A stretch of DNA of 64,000 nt from CAVWNR01 sp963756525 (GTDB lineage Bacteria; Actinomycetota; Actinomycetes; Mycobacteriales; Jatrophihabitantaceae), in the NCBI GenBank assembly GCA_963756525.1, contig CAVWNR010000004.1:186001-250000 (forward strand). The letters run 5' to 3'. This document shows positions 34,688-43,027 of this stretch, piece after piece. Below the pieces are notes generated by a model. That model saw only the letters and a list, made by a program, of their open reading frames with translations. It did no database searches and was not told the origin of the DNA. The position numbers and the translations under genes were made by a program. The number at the start of each line of letters is the position of its first letter. Positions within the stretch are counted from its first letter, which is position 1.

Positions 34688-35470
34688 GTGACGAAGGCTG
34701 GCAATACCGAGAGTGCCGGGGGCATACAGTCTGTCGGGCGTGCCTTCAAGATCCTCGAGACGCTCGCCGGCGCAGGCGGCGCGTTGTCGCTGTCCGAACT
34801 CGCCGCGGCCCTCGGCTGGCCGGCCGCGAGCGTGCACCGCTTCGTGCGCACGCTGGTGGCGCTCGACTACGTGCGGCAGGACTCGGCCCGCCGGTATGCC
34901 CTCGGGCCCGGCCTCATCGTGCTCGGCGACAGCGCGGCGCGCCAGTTCGGCATCTGGGCGAGCCCGGTGCTCGCCGGCCTGGTCGACACGATCGGCGAGT
35001 CGGCGAACATGGCCATCCTGGAAGGCGCACACGCGCTGTACGTCGCGCAGGTGGCCGGCCGGCATGCCATGCGAATGTTCACCGAGGTCGGACGGCGGGT
35101 CCCGTTGCATTCGACCGGCGTGGGCAAGGCCCTGCTGGCGCAGTTGCCGGAGGGTGAGGCCGCCGCCGTGCTGCGGATGGCCGGCATGCCGACCATCACC
35201 GGCAACACGGTGACCCAGCCGGACGTCCTTGTGCGGGAGCTCTCCGCCGGGCGTGCGCTCGGCTACCAGACCGACACCGGAGAGCAGGAGCTCGGGGTGT
35301 CCTGCGTGGCCGTCCCGGTGCCCGGAGCTCCGGCGCTGACCGCCATCTCGTTCTCCGGGCCGACCCCGCGGATGACCCCGGATGTCACGCGCCGAGCAGC
35401 GGCGGCACTGCGCTGCGCTGCCCAGACGATGGCGGACCGGTTTGCCGCGCAGCGCCCAGCCGCGGGCTAG
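34688..35470 (+). CDS. IclR-family regulator of the urate operon
   Basis: This 260-residue protein has an N-terminal winged helix (GIQSVGRAFKILETLAG, LSLSELAAALGWPAASVHRFVRTL) and a C-terminal IclR effector domain with GRRVPLHSTGVGKALLAQLP and LGVSCVAVPVPG. The GTG start at 34688 follows a GGAGGACC ribosome site. It lies just upstream of uraD-uraH-uox on the same strand. IclR proteins such as AllR control purine or allantoin breakdown elsewhere, so it probably controls this operon, with an intermediate such as glyoxylate or allantoin as a candidate ligand. That is inference. Confidence 0.93.
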   Translation: MTKAGNTESAGGIQSVGRAFKILETLAGAGGALSLSELAAALGWPAASVHRFVRTLVALDYVRQDSARRYALGPGLIVLGDSAARQFGIWASPVLAGLVDTIGESANMAILEGAHALYVAQVAGRHAMRMFTEVGRRVPLHSTGVGKALLAQLPEGEAAAVLRMAGMPTITGNTVTQPDVLVRELSAGRALGYQTDTGEQELGVSCVAVPVPGAPALTAISFSGPTPRMTPDVTRRAAAALRCAAQTMADRFAAQRPAAG

Positions 35471-35489
35471 CGAGCGCGCTAGCGAGCGC
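35466..35489. repeat. Tandem 12-bp duplication at the end of the IclR gene
   Basis: GCTAGCGAGCGC occurs twice head to tail (35466-35477 and 35478-35489). The first copy contains the IclR stop codon. It looks like a short slippage duplication with no evident role. Confidence 0.5.
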
Positions 35490-35507
35490 ACTTGCTTGCC
35501 AGCACCC

Positions 35508-35537
35508 TTGACGCCCCTACACGGCGCGACCTAGCGT
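35508..35537 (+). promoter_or_regulatory. Promoter of the urate-degradation operon
   Basis: TTGACG (35508-35513) and TAGCGT (35532-35537) are separated by 18 bp, the best -35/-10 pair in the window. Transcription would start near 35544, just before an in-frame GTG at 35546, which could be a leaderless start for uraD. Confidence 0.55.
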
Positions 35538-35587
35538 GTCGCCCAGTGGTATCGCAATTCCGCATGCTGCCAGATCAGGGCGGAAGC

Positions 35588-36094
35588 ATGGCTATGGCGC
35601 TGCTGAACGATCTCAACCGCGATGGCGTGAGTCAGGCGGTAGACCAGCTGGCGGCCTGCAACGCCTCCCGCCGTTGGCTGGACGCCGTCGTCGCCGAGCG
35701 GCCGTACGCGACGGCCGAGGAGTTGCTGGCCACGGCTGAGCGAGCGGCCCGGGAGCTGGAGTGGGATGACGTGCGGCAGGCGCTCGATGCCCATCCGCGA
35801 ATCGGCGATCGTGCGCCGGGTGAGGGCCGGGAAGCATCGTGGTCGCGCCGCGAGCAGTCGTCGGTCGGCGCGGCTGACGCGCAGGTCCGCGACGCGCTGG
35901 CCGAGGGCAACGCCGAGTACGAGCGGCGGTTCGGGCAGGTGTTCCTGATCCGGGCCGCGGGCCGCAGCCCCGAGGAGATGCTGAGAGAACTGCGCCGCCG
36001 GCTGGACAATGACGAGCCCACCGAGCGGGCCGAGGTCACCGAGCAACTCGCGCAGATTACCCGGTTGCGAGTCGAGAGGTTGCTGGCCGAGTGA
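35588..36094 (+). CDS. uraD: OHCU decarboxylase
   Basis: This 168-residue enzyme converts 2-oxo-4-hydroxy-4-carboxy-5-ureidoimidazoline to S-allantoin, the third step of urate breakdown. Family features are ACNASRRWLDAV, HPRIGDRA with the catalytic His, the WSRREQSSV region, YERRFGQVFLIRAAGRS and the ELRRRLDNDEPTER tail. The frame is open further upstream. ATG 35588 (or 35594) fits the family N-terminus, while GTG 35546 would fit a leaderless start from the promoter above. The stop overlaps uraH by 4 bp. Confidence 0.93.
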   Translation: MAMALLNDLNRDGVSQAVDQLAACNASRRWLDAVVAERPYATAEELLATAERAARELEWDDVRQALDAHPRIGDRAPGEGREASWSRREQSSVGAADAQVRDALAEGNAEYERRFGQVFLIRAAGRSPEEMLRELRRRLDNDEPTERAEVTEQLAQITRLRVERLLAE

Positions 36095-36423
36095 CGCTGT
36101 CGACGCACGTGCTAGACGCCAGCCGCGGACGTGCCGCCGTCGACGTCCCGGTGTCCTTGGACTGCCTGGTCGAGGGCTCCTGGCAGCGCGTCGGCTCTGC
36201 TGTGACCGACGAGGATGGCCGCTGCTCGGCCATGGCCCCCGACGGCCTGGAGCAGGCCGTTTACCGGCTCGTCTTCGACACCGGTGCCTACTTCGCCGCC
36301 ACTGGGGTGAGCGGGTTCTACCCGGAGGTTTCGGTGGTGTTCGACGTGACCGAGCCAGAACGTCATCACCATGTCCCGTTGCTGCTGTCCCCGTTCGCCT
36401 ACTCCACCTACCGAGGGAGCTGA
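36091..36423 (+). CDS. uraH: 5-hydroxyisourate hydrolase (transthyretin-like)
   Basis: This 110-residue transthyretin-related enzyme hydrolyses 5-hydroxyisourate to OHCU. It has the signature N-terminus LSTHVLDASRGR with a catalytic His, the FDTGAYFAA segment, HHHVPLLLSPF, and the diagnostic C-terminal YRGS. The GTG start overlaps the uraD stop (GTGA). The uox gene follows 4 bp later with its own GGGAG ribosome site. Confidence 0.96.
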   Translation: MTLSTHVLDASRGRAAVDVPVSLDCLVEGSWQRVGSAVTDEDGRCSAMAPDGLEQAVYRLVFDTGAYFAATGVSGFYPEVSVVFDVTEPERHHHVPLLLSPFAYSTYRGS

Positions 36424-36427
36424 TCTC

Positions 36428-37327
36428 ATGGGCGTCACCCTGGGCCACAACCAGTACGGAAAGGCGGAAACCCGGGTCGTTCGGGTCTTCCGGGATTCCG
36501 AGCCGCACGAGATCGTCGACTACAACGTCAGCGTCGCGCTCGTCGGCGACTTCGCCGACGTCCACCTGACCGGCGACAACTCCAACTGCCTGACGACCGA
36601 CGCGACCAAGAACACGGTCAACGCCTTCGCCAAAGAGGCCGGCGACGCGGCCCGGCAGCCGGAGTCGTTCGGGATCGCACTTGCGAAACACTTCGTCGAC
36701 GACGTGGCGCAGGTGAGCCGCGCGCGGATAAGGCTCGAGCAGTACCCGTGGGACCGGCTCGAGTCGGACGGCTCGCCGAACCCGCACGCGTTCGCCCGGC
36801 GCGGCTCCTACATCCGCACGGCCACCGTGACCTACGACGGCAGCGAGGTATGGGTGGTTTCCGGCATCAGCGATCTCGTCGTCCTCAAGACCACCGACTC
36901 GGAGTTCCACTCCTTCTACCAGGACAAGTACACGACGCTGGAACCGACCACCGACCGGATCATGGCGACGTCGGTGACGGCGCAGTGGCTGCACACCGAC
37001 CAGGACGTGGACTGGAACGAGTCCTACCAGCGGGTGCTCGCCACGATGAGCGGCACCTTCGCGGGCCATTACAGCTACGCCTTGCAGCAGACGATGTACG
37101 CGATGGGTGAGGCGATCATCGACGAGCAGCCCGAGATCGCCGAGGTGCGGTTCTCGCTGCCGAACAAGCACCACTTCGTGATCGACCTCGCCCGGTTCGG
37201 TGTCGAGAACAAGAACGAGGTCTTCCACGCCGACGACCGGCCCTACGGCCTCATCGAAGGAACCGTTCGGCGTGACGACGCGCCGGATCCGGGGTCGGCT
37301 GCCTTCGATCCCGGCCAGGGCTGGTAA
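36428..37327 (+). CDS. uox: Urate oxidase (uricase)
   Basis: This 299-residue cofactor-free enzyme oxidises urate to 5-hydroxyisourate with O2. Tunnelling-fold motifs are present: YGKAETRVVRVFR with the catalytic Lys, the LTGDNSNCLTTDATKNTV threonine segment, SGISDLVVLKTTDSEFHSFYQDKYTTL, and LPNKHHFVIDLARFG near the C-terminus. The ATG at 36428 is set by a GGGAG ribosome site. It completes the uraD-uraH-uox set, which converts urate to allantoin. Enzymes for allantoin breakdown are not in the window. Confidence 0.97.
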   Translation: MGVTLGHNQYGKAETRVVRVFRDSEPHEIVDYNVSVALVGDFADVHLTGDNSNCLTTDATKNTVNAFAKEAGDAARQPESFGIALAKHFVDDVAQVSRARIRLEQYPWDRLESDGSPNPHAFARRGSYIRTATVTYDGSEVWVVSGISDLVVLKTTDSEFHSFYQDKYTTLEPTTDRIMATSVTAQWLHTDQDVDWNESYQRVLATMSGTFAGHYSYALQQTMYAMGEAIIDEQPEIAEVRFSLPNKHHFVIDLARFGVENKNEVFHADDRPYGLIEGTVRRDDAPDPGSAAFDPGQGW

Positions 37328-37418
37328 CGCACCGGCGACCCGCACGACGGCGGGAGACGATCACCCGGGCTCGACCGGGCCAGGAGTCAGCCGGATCGGC
37401 TAGGAGGCGAGAACGCCG

Positions 37419-38948
37419 ATGAGCAAGTTTGCCGCAGTGTTCCGACCACACGTGATCGGTGGCCCCGCAGATCCGGGTGAGACGCACCCGGTCAACGAGC
37501 TGCTGCCGCCCGCCCGGATGTTCATCTACGGGCTGCAGCACGTGATGAGCATGTACGCCGGCGTGATCGCGGTTCCATTGATCATCGCCGGCGCGCTGAA
37601 GCTGCCGTTCGCCGACACCGCCTACTTGCTGACCGCGGCCGTGTTCGTGTCCGGCCTCGCGACGCTGCTGCAGACGATCGGCATCGGTCCCATCGGCGCC
37701 CGGCTGCCGTTGGTGCAGGGCACGTCGTTCGCCGCGGTCGCGTCGATGCTCGCGATCGGCAAGAGCGCCGGAGGTGGCCGTCCCGGCCTGGTCACGATCT
37801 TCGGTGCGGTGATCATCGGCGGCGTGGTGGGCTTCGTCCTCGCGCCGATGTTCAACCGGCTGCTGCATTACTTCCCGCCCGTGGTCACCGGCTCGGTCAT
37901 CACGGTGATCGGCCTGTCGCTGCTGCCCGTCGCCATCGAGTGGGCGGCCGGCGGGCTGGGCAACCCCGGCTTCGGGGATCCGTCCAATGTCGGGCTCGCA
38001 GCGCTCACCCTGCTCATCATCATGCTGATCTACCGGTTCCTGCCCGGCTTCGTCAGCCGCATTGCCATCCTGCTCGGGTTGATCATCGGCGCGCTCGTCG
38101 CCTGGCCGCTCGGGAAGACCGACTTCAGCAACGTCGGTTCGACCAGGTGGTTCCAGGCACCGGACCCGTTCCACTTCGGCAATCCCGTATTCAACGGCGC
38201 CGCGATCGGCTCCATGATCATCGTTGCTCTCGTGATCATGGTGGAGACGACGGCGGACATCCTGGCGGTCGGCGAGGTGGTCGGGCACCCGGCCTCCGGC
38301 AAGACGGTCGCCAACGGGCTGCGCGCCGACATGGCATCCACCGCGGTCTCCGGCGGCCTGCTGAACTCGTTCTCCGCCAGCGCGTTCGCACAGAACGTGG
38401 GCCTGGTCGCCGTCACCGGTATCAAGAGCCGGTTCGTCGTCTCGGCCGGCGGCGTCATCCTCGTCGTGCTCGGCTTGGTCCCGCGGCTCGGCGCCATCGT
38501 GGCCGATCTGCCGCTGCCGGTGCTCGGCGGTGCCGGGCTGGTGCTGTTCGCGACGGTGGCCGCGAGCGGTATCCGCACCCTGGGTCGGGTCAACTTCGAG
38601 GGCAACTCGAACCTCGTGATCGTCGCGGTCTCCATCGGTGTCGGCATCATCCCGATCGCCGTGAGCAACTTCTACGACAAGTTCCCGGTTTGGTTCCAGA
38701 CCATCTTCAACTCTGGGATCAGCTCCGCGGCGCTGGTCGCGGTGGTGCTGAACATCGTGTTCAACGTGGTCGGCCGCAAGGACAAGGAAGCGCCGATCTT
38801 CGCCGAGGCGCCCCCGCCGGGGGTCACACCGGCCGAGGACGTCCTCGGCGGTGCGGAGCCCGGGCACGGGTACCACCACCGGCCGCCCGAGCACCCGGCC
38901 GCGCCCGAAGCGGGCCGGGCCGCTTCCCCCACCCCGTTCCACGAGTAA
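37419..38948 (+). CDS. NCS2-family purine permease (urate/xanthine type)
   Basis: This 509-residue membrane carrier is of the nucleobase-cation symporter 2 family with about 13-14 helices. Hallmarks are LQHVMSMYAGVIAVPLIIAGAL near the start, LPLVQGTSFAAVASM, FPPVVTGSVITVIGLSL, and the substrate-site segments VETTADILAVGEVVG and NSFSASAFAQNVGLVAVTGIKSR. The purine-type QNVG motif and the position after uox make urate or xanthine the likely cargo. A long hydrophilic Pro/His-rich C-terminal tail is unusual but not unique. The ribosome site is GGAGGCGAG. Confidence 0.94.
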   Translation: MSKFAAVFRPHVIGGPADPGETHPVNELLPPARMFIYGLQHVMSMYAGVIAVPLIIAGALKLPFADTAYLLTAAVFVSGLATLLQTIGIGPIGARLPLVQGTSFAAVASMLAIGKSAGGGRPGLVTIFGAVIIGGVVGFVLAPMFNRLLHYFPPVVTGSVITVIGLSLLPVAIEWAAGGLGNPGFGDPSNVGLAALTLLIIMLIYRFLPGFVSRIAILLGLIIGALVAWPLGKTDFSNVGSTRWFQAPDPFHFGNPVFNGAAIGSMIIVALVIMVETTADILAVGEVVGHPASGKTVANGLRADMASTAVSGGLLNSFSASAFAQNVGLVAVTGIKSRFVVSAGGVILVVLGLVPRLGAIVADLPLPVLGGAGLVLFATVAASGIRTLGRVNFEGNSNLVIVAVSIGVGIIPIAVSNFYDKFPVWFQTIFNSGISSAALVAVVLNIVFNVVGRKDKEAPIFAEAPPPGVTPAEDVLGGAEPGHGYHHRPPEHPAAPEAGRAASPTPFHE

Positions 38949-39006
38949 AGACGAGTAAGAACAGTGCTGTGGCGGCGGGGGCGTACGGCGCCGCCGAGCC
39001 GAGCGG

Positions 39007-39012
39007 TAGTCT
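39007..39012 (+). promoter_or_regulatory. Probable -10 box for the aceE operon
   Basis: TAGTCT matches TANNNT and would give a leader of about 28 nt containing the GAGGAGAG ribosome site of aceE. No good -35 is visible. Confidence 0.35.
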
Positions 39013-39046
39013 GCCCGCGTCCGCCGGGCCGCAGAGGAGAGAAGCC

Positions 39047-41713
39047 ATGTCCGAGCAGCTGGATCTGGACACCGTCGAGACCCGCGAGTGGATCGACGCG
39101 CTGGACTCCGTCACCGAGTTCGAAGGTGCCGAACGGGCGGGATTCCTGGTGCGCGAACTGTTCACCGAGGCTCACCGCATCGGAGTGCCGGTGCCGTACT
39201 CGGCGAACACTCCGTATCTGAACACCATTCCACCGGACAAGGAACCGGCGTATCCGGGTGATCTCGCACTGGAGCGGCGGATCCGCTCGCTGTCCCGGTG
39301 GAACGCGGTGGCGATCGTGCTGCGCGCGAACAAGGAGAGCTCGGAGCTGGGCGGTCACATCGCGAGCTACCAGTCCCTGGCGACCCTGTTCGACGTCGGC
39401 TACCAGCACTTCTGGCATGCGCCGAACGACTCGCACGGCGGCGATCTGGTGCTCATTCAGGGTCACTCCTCCCCAGGCATCTACGCCCGCGCGTTCCTCG
39501 AAGGCCGGCTCTCCGAGGAGCAGCTGCTCGATTTCCGGGAAGAGGTCGGCGGCCACGGGCTGTCCTCCTACCCGCATCCCTGGCTCATGCCCGAGTTCTG
39601 GCAGTTCCCGACCGTGTCGATGGGGCTGGGCCCGCTCATGGCGATCTACCAGGCCCGGTTCCTGAAGTATCTGCACTCCCGCGGCTTGGCGAATACGGCG
39701 GACCGTCATGTCTGGGCATTCCTCGGCGACGGCGAGATGGACGAGCCGGAGTCCTCGGGTGCGCTCTCGCTGGCGGGCCGGGAACGCCTGGATAACTTGA
39801 TCTTCGTGGTGAACTGCAACCTGCAGCGCCTGGACGGTCCGGTCCGCGGCAACGGAAAGATCATCCAGGAGCTGGAAGCGCTGTTCCGTGGCGCTGGCTG
39901 GAACGTGATCAAAGCGATTTGGGGATCGGGGTGGGATCCGCTGATCGCCGCGGACAAGACCGGGCTGTTGCTCAAGCGGATGGAGGAGTGCGTCGACGGC
40001 GAGTACCAGGACTTCAAGTCGAAGAACGGTGCCTACGTCCGTCAGCACTTCTTCGGCCGATACCCGGAACTGCTCGACATGGTCGCGCACATGTCCGACG
40101 ACGAGATCTGGGCGCTGTCGCGCGGCGGCCACGACCCACGCAAGATCTACGCCGCCTACGCCGCCGCGGTCGCGCATACCGGCCAGCCGACGGTGATCCT
40201 CGCCAAGACCGTCAAGGGGTACGGAATGGGCGAGGCCGGCGAGGGACAGAACATCACCCACCAGCAGAAGAAGATGGGCTACGAGGCGCTGCGTGCCTTC
40301 CGTGACCGGTTCGAGCTTCCGGTACCGGACGAGCAGCTCGACGCGGTGCCGTTCCTTCGGCCGCCGGACGACAGCCCCGAGCTCTCTTACCTGCGCGCGA
40401 ACCGGACGCGCCTCGGCGGAACGATGCCGTCGCGCAGGCCCAAATCATTGCAGGCGCTGCCGGTGCCCGACGTCTCCGCGTTCGACGCGCAGCTGAAGGA
40501 CACCGGCGACCGGCAGATCTCGACCACGATGGCCTTCGTGCGGATCTTGAACGCGCTGATGCGGGACAAGAAGATCGGCAAGCACGTCGTGCCGATCGTT
40601 CCGGACGAGTCGCGAACCTTCGGCATGGAGGGCATGTTCCGCCAGTTCGGCATCTGGTCGCAGCTCGGGCAGCTGTACCAGCCGGAGGACGCCAACCAGC
40701 TGATGTACTACAAGGAGGATCAGGGCGGCCAGGTGCTGCAGGAGGGCATCAACGAACCGGGCGGGATGGCGTCGTGGATGGCCGCGGCCACCTCGTACAG
40801 CGTCTCCGACACGCCGATGATCCCGTTCTTCATCTACTACTCGATGTTCGGGTTCCAGCGCTTCGGCGACCTGGCCTGGGCCGCCGGTGACTCGCGCGCC
40901 CGCGGGTTCCTGCTCGGCGGCACCGCCGGGCGGACCACGCTCAACGGCGAGGGCCTGCAGCACGAGGATGGGCACAGCCACGTCCAGTCCTCGATCATCC
41001 CGAACTGCGTGTCCTACGACCCGACTTTCTCCTACGAGGTCGCGGTGATCATCGCCGACGGGCTGCGCCGGATGTACGCCGAGCAGGAGGACGTTTACTA
41101 CTACATCACCCTGATGAACGAGAACTACGTCCATCCGGCGATGCCCGAGGGCGCGCAAGAGGGCATCACCAAGGGGATGTACCTGTTCCGCGAGGGGCGC
41201 GCCAGGAAGGGTCGGCCGCGCGTGCAGCTGATGGGCAGCGGCACGATCCTGCGCGAGGTCATCGCCGGCGCCGACCTGCTCGCCGAGGACTTCGACGTGG
41301 CGAGTGACATCTGGAGCTGCCCGAGCTTCACCGAGCTGGCCCGGGAGGGCACCGCGGCGCACCGCTGGAACATGCTGCACCCGTCCGAGCCGCGCCGCGC
41401 CAGCTACGTCGAGAGCCAGCTCGCCGGCCGGCCGGGCGGCCCCGTCGTCGCATCGACGGACTACGTGCGCACCTTCGCCGAGCAGATCCGCCCCTTCGTC
41501 AAGCGTCCCTACCGGGTGCTGGGCACCGACGGGTTCGGCCGGTCGGACTACCGGGTTCGGCTGCGGCAGTTCTTCGAGGTCGACCGGCACTACGTTGCCG
41601 TCGCCGCGCTGTCGGCGCTCGCCGAAGAAGATGCGGTGCCGGCATCGGTCGTCGCCGACGCAATCGCCAAGTACGGCATCGATCCGGAGAAGCCCAACCC
41701 GGTCACCGTCTGA
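39047..41713 (+). CDS. aceE: Pyruvate dehydrogenase E1, homodimeric type
   Basis: This 888-residue thiamine-diphosphate enzyme decarboxylates pyruvate and acetylates lipoyl groups. The homodimeric AceE pattern is clear: NTPYLNTIP, SRWNAVAIVLRANK, HIASYQSLATLFDVGY, and the TPP motif GDGEMDEPE with a downstream NCNLQRLDGPVRGNGKI. HPRKIYAAY-like DPRKIYAAYAAAV, the ETFGMEG-type RTFGMEGMFRQFGIW and GRTTLNGEGLQHEDGHSH follow. I start at ATG 39047 with an AGAGGAGAG ribosome site. It heads a five-gene operon with aceF, lpd, maeA and aceB. Confidence 0.96.
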   Translation: MSEQLDLDTVETREWIDALDSVTEFEGAERAGFLVRELFTEAHRIGVPVPYSANTPYLNTIPPDKEPAYPGDLALERRIRSLSRWNAVAIVLRANKESSELGGHIASYQSLATLFDVGYQHFWHAPNDSHGGDLVLIQGHSSPGIYARAFLEGRLSEEQLLDFREEVGGHGLSSYPHPWLMPEFWQFPTVSMGLGPLMAIYQARFLKYLHSRGLANTADRHVWAFLGDGEMDEPESSGALSLAGRERLDNLIFVVNCNLQRLDGPVRGNGKIIQELEALFRGAGWNVIKAIWGSGWDPLIAADKTGLLLKRMEECVDGEYQDFKSKNGAYVRQHFFGRYPELLDMVAHMSDDEIWALSRGGHDPRKIYAAYAAAVAHTGQPTVILAKTVKGYGMGEAGEGQNITHQQKKMGYEALRAFRDRFELPVPDEQLDAVPFLRPPDDSPELSYLRANRTRLGGTMPSRRPKSLQALPVPDVSAFDAQLKDTGDRQISTTMAFVRILNALMRDKKIGKHVVPIVPDESRTFGMEGMFRQFGIWSQLGQLYQPEDANQLMYYKEDQGGQVLQEGINEPGGMASWMAAATSYSVSDTPMIPFFIYYSMFGFQRFGDLAWAAGDSRARGFLLGGTAGRTTLNGEGLQHEDGHSHVQSSIIPNCVSYDPTFSYEVAVIIADGLRRMYAEQEDVYYYITLMNENYVHPAMPEGAQEGITKGMYLFREGRARKGRPRVQLMGSGTILREVIAGADLLAEDFDVASDIWSCPSFTELAREGTAAHRWNMLHPSEPRRASYVESQLAGRPGGPVVASTDYVRTFAEQIRPFVKRPYRVLGTDGFGRSDYRVRLRQFFEVDRHYVAVAALSALAEEDAVPASVVADAIAKYGIDPEKPNPVTV

Positions 41714-41728
41714 TCGAAGGGGTAGCAC

Positions 41729-43015
41729 ATGGCAGCCGCAACCGAGGTAAAGATCCCCGACATCGGCAACTTCGCCGACGTTCCGATCATCGAGATCCAC
41801 GTCGGCAAGGGCGACCGGGTCAACGCCGAGGATCCGCTGGTGACCCTCGAGTCGGACAAGGCGACGATGGACGTGCCCAGCCCCGTCGACGGATCGGTGG
41901 TCGACGTCCTGGTCAACGTCGGCGACCAGGTCAGCGAAGGCACGCCGATCATGCTGGTGGAATCCGGAGATGGCGCGCTCACCACGCCGCCGTCCCTGGT
42001 CGAACAGCAGGAACCGGAGACGGCCGCGCCCGTTCCGGTCGTCGCGCCGCCCCCGGCCCCCGCCCCCGCGCCGGCCGCTGCCACAGGTCCCGCGGCCGCC
42101 GATCATGTCGGCGTGCACGCCGGTCCGAGCGTGCGCCGCACCGCGCGCGAATTGGGCGTCGATCTCGCCACGATCACCGGAAGCGGCCCGAAAGGGCGGA
42201 TCACCAAGGACGACCTGCTGGCGGTGCTCAAGGGACCCGCGGCCGCCGCACCGGCTGTCCCGGCCGCAGCCGCCGGTATCCCGGAGATTCCACCGCAGGA
42301 CTTCGCCCAGTTCGGCCCGGTCCACACCCGGCCGCTGTCGCGGATCAAGAGACTGTCCGGACCGTTCCTGCATCGGTCGTGGTTGAACGTCCCACACGTC
42401 ACCCAGAACGACGAGGCCGACATCACCGATCTGGAGGCCTACCGCAAGCGGCTCGATGCCGAGGGGAAGGCCGCGCCGGAGCCGTACCGCGTCACCCTGC
42501 TGGCGTTCCTGGTGAAGGCCGTCGTATCGGCGCTCAAGCAGTTCCCCGAATTCAACAGCTCCCTCTCCCCGGAGAAGGACGCGCTGATCGTCAAGGACTA
42601 CTACCACATCGGGATCGCGGTCGACACCCCCGACGGGCTCGTGGTTCCGGTGGTGCGCGACGCCGACCGCAAGGGCATCCTCGAGCTGTCCCGCGAGTTC
42701 GGCACGGTCTCCGCCAAGGCACGGGAGGGAAAGCTCTCCCCCGCCGACCTGACCGGCGGCACGTTCACCATCTCCAGCCTGGGCGGCATCGGAGGGACAT
42801 CGTTCACGCCGATCGTCAACGCCCCCGAGGTCGCCATCCTCGGCGTGGTGCGGTCGCGGATGACGCCGGTGTGGAACGGCACCGAGTTCGTCCCGCGACT
42901 CATGCTGCCGATCTCACTCTCCTACGACCACCGGGTCATCGACGGGGCGCTGGCCGCACGATTCGCCCGGCAGCTGTGCCATCTGCTCGAAGACGACCGC
43001 CGCCTCCTTCTCTAG
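41729..43015 (+). CDS. aceF: Dihydrolipoamide acetyltransferase (PDH E2)
   Basis: This 428-residue core subunit passes acetyl from lipoyl to CoA. One N-terminal lipoyl domain has the modified Lys44 in ESDKATMDV. A Pro/Ala linker leads to the peripheral-subunit-binding domain (VRRTARELGVDLATITGSGPKGRITKDDL). The catalytic domain has the active-site YDHRVIDG (H401, D405) near the C-terminus. It has only one lipoyl domain; the E3 gene next to it carries two more. It is 15 bp after aceE and 12 bp before lpd. Confidence 0.95.
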   Translation: MAAATEVKIPDIGNFADVPIIEIHVGKGDRVNAEDPLVTLESDKATMDVPSPVDGSVVDVLVNVGDQVSEGTPIMLVESGDGALTTPPSLVEQQEPETAAPVPVVAPPPAPAPAPAAATGPAAADHVGVHAGPSVRRTARELGVDLATITGSGPKGRITKDDLLAVLKGPAAAAPAVPAAAAGIPEIPPQDFAQFGPVHTRPLSRIKRLSGPFLHRSWLNVPHVTQNDEADITDLEAYRKRLDAEGKAAPEPYRVTLLAFLVKAVVSALKQFPEFNSSLSPEKDALIVKDYYHIGIAVDTPDGLVVPVVRDADRKGILELSREFGTVSAKAREGKLSPADLTGGTFTISSLGGIGGTSFTPIVNAPEVAILGVVRSRMTPVWNGTEFVPRLMLPISLSYDHRVIDGALAARFARQLCHLLEDDRRLLL

Positions 43016-43027
43016 GGAGCTCGCCGC

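Noticed and set aside
35466..35489. Tandem GCTAGCGAGCGC repeat as an operator
   Set aside because: It overlaps the iclR stop codon, is not a palindrome pair centred on a promoter and is best explained as slippage.
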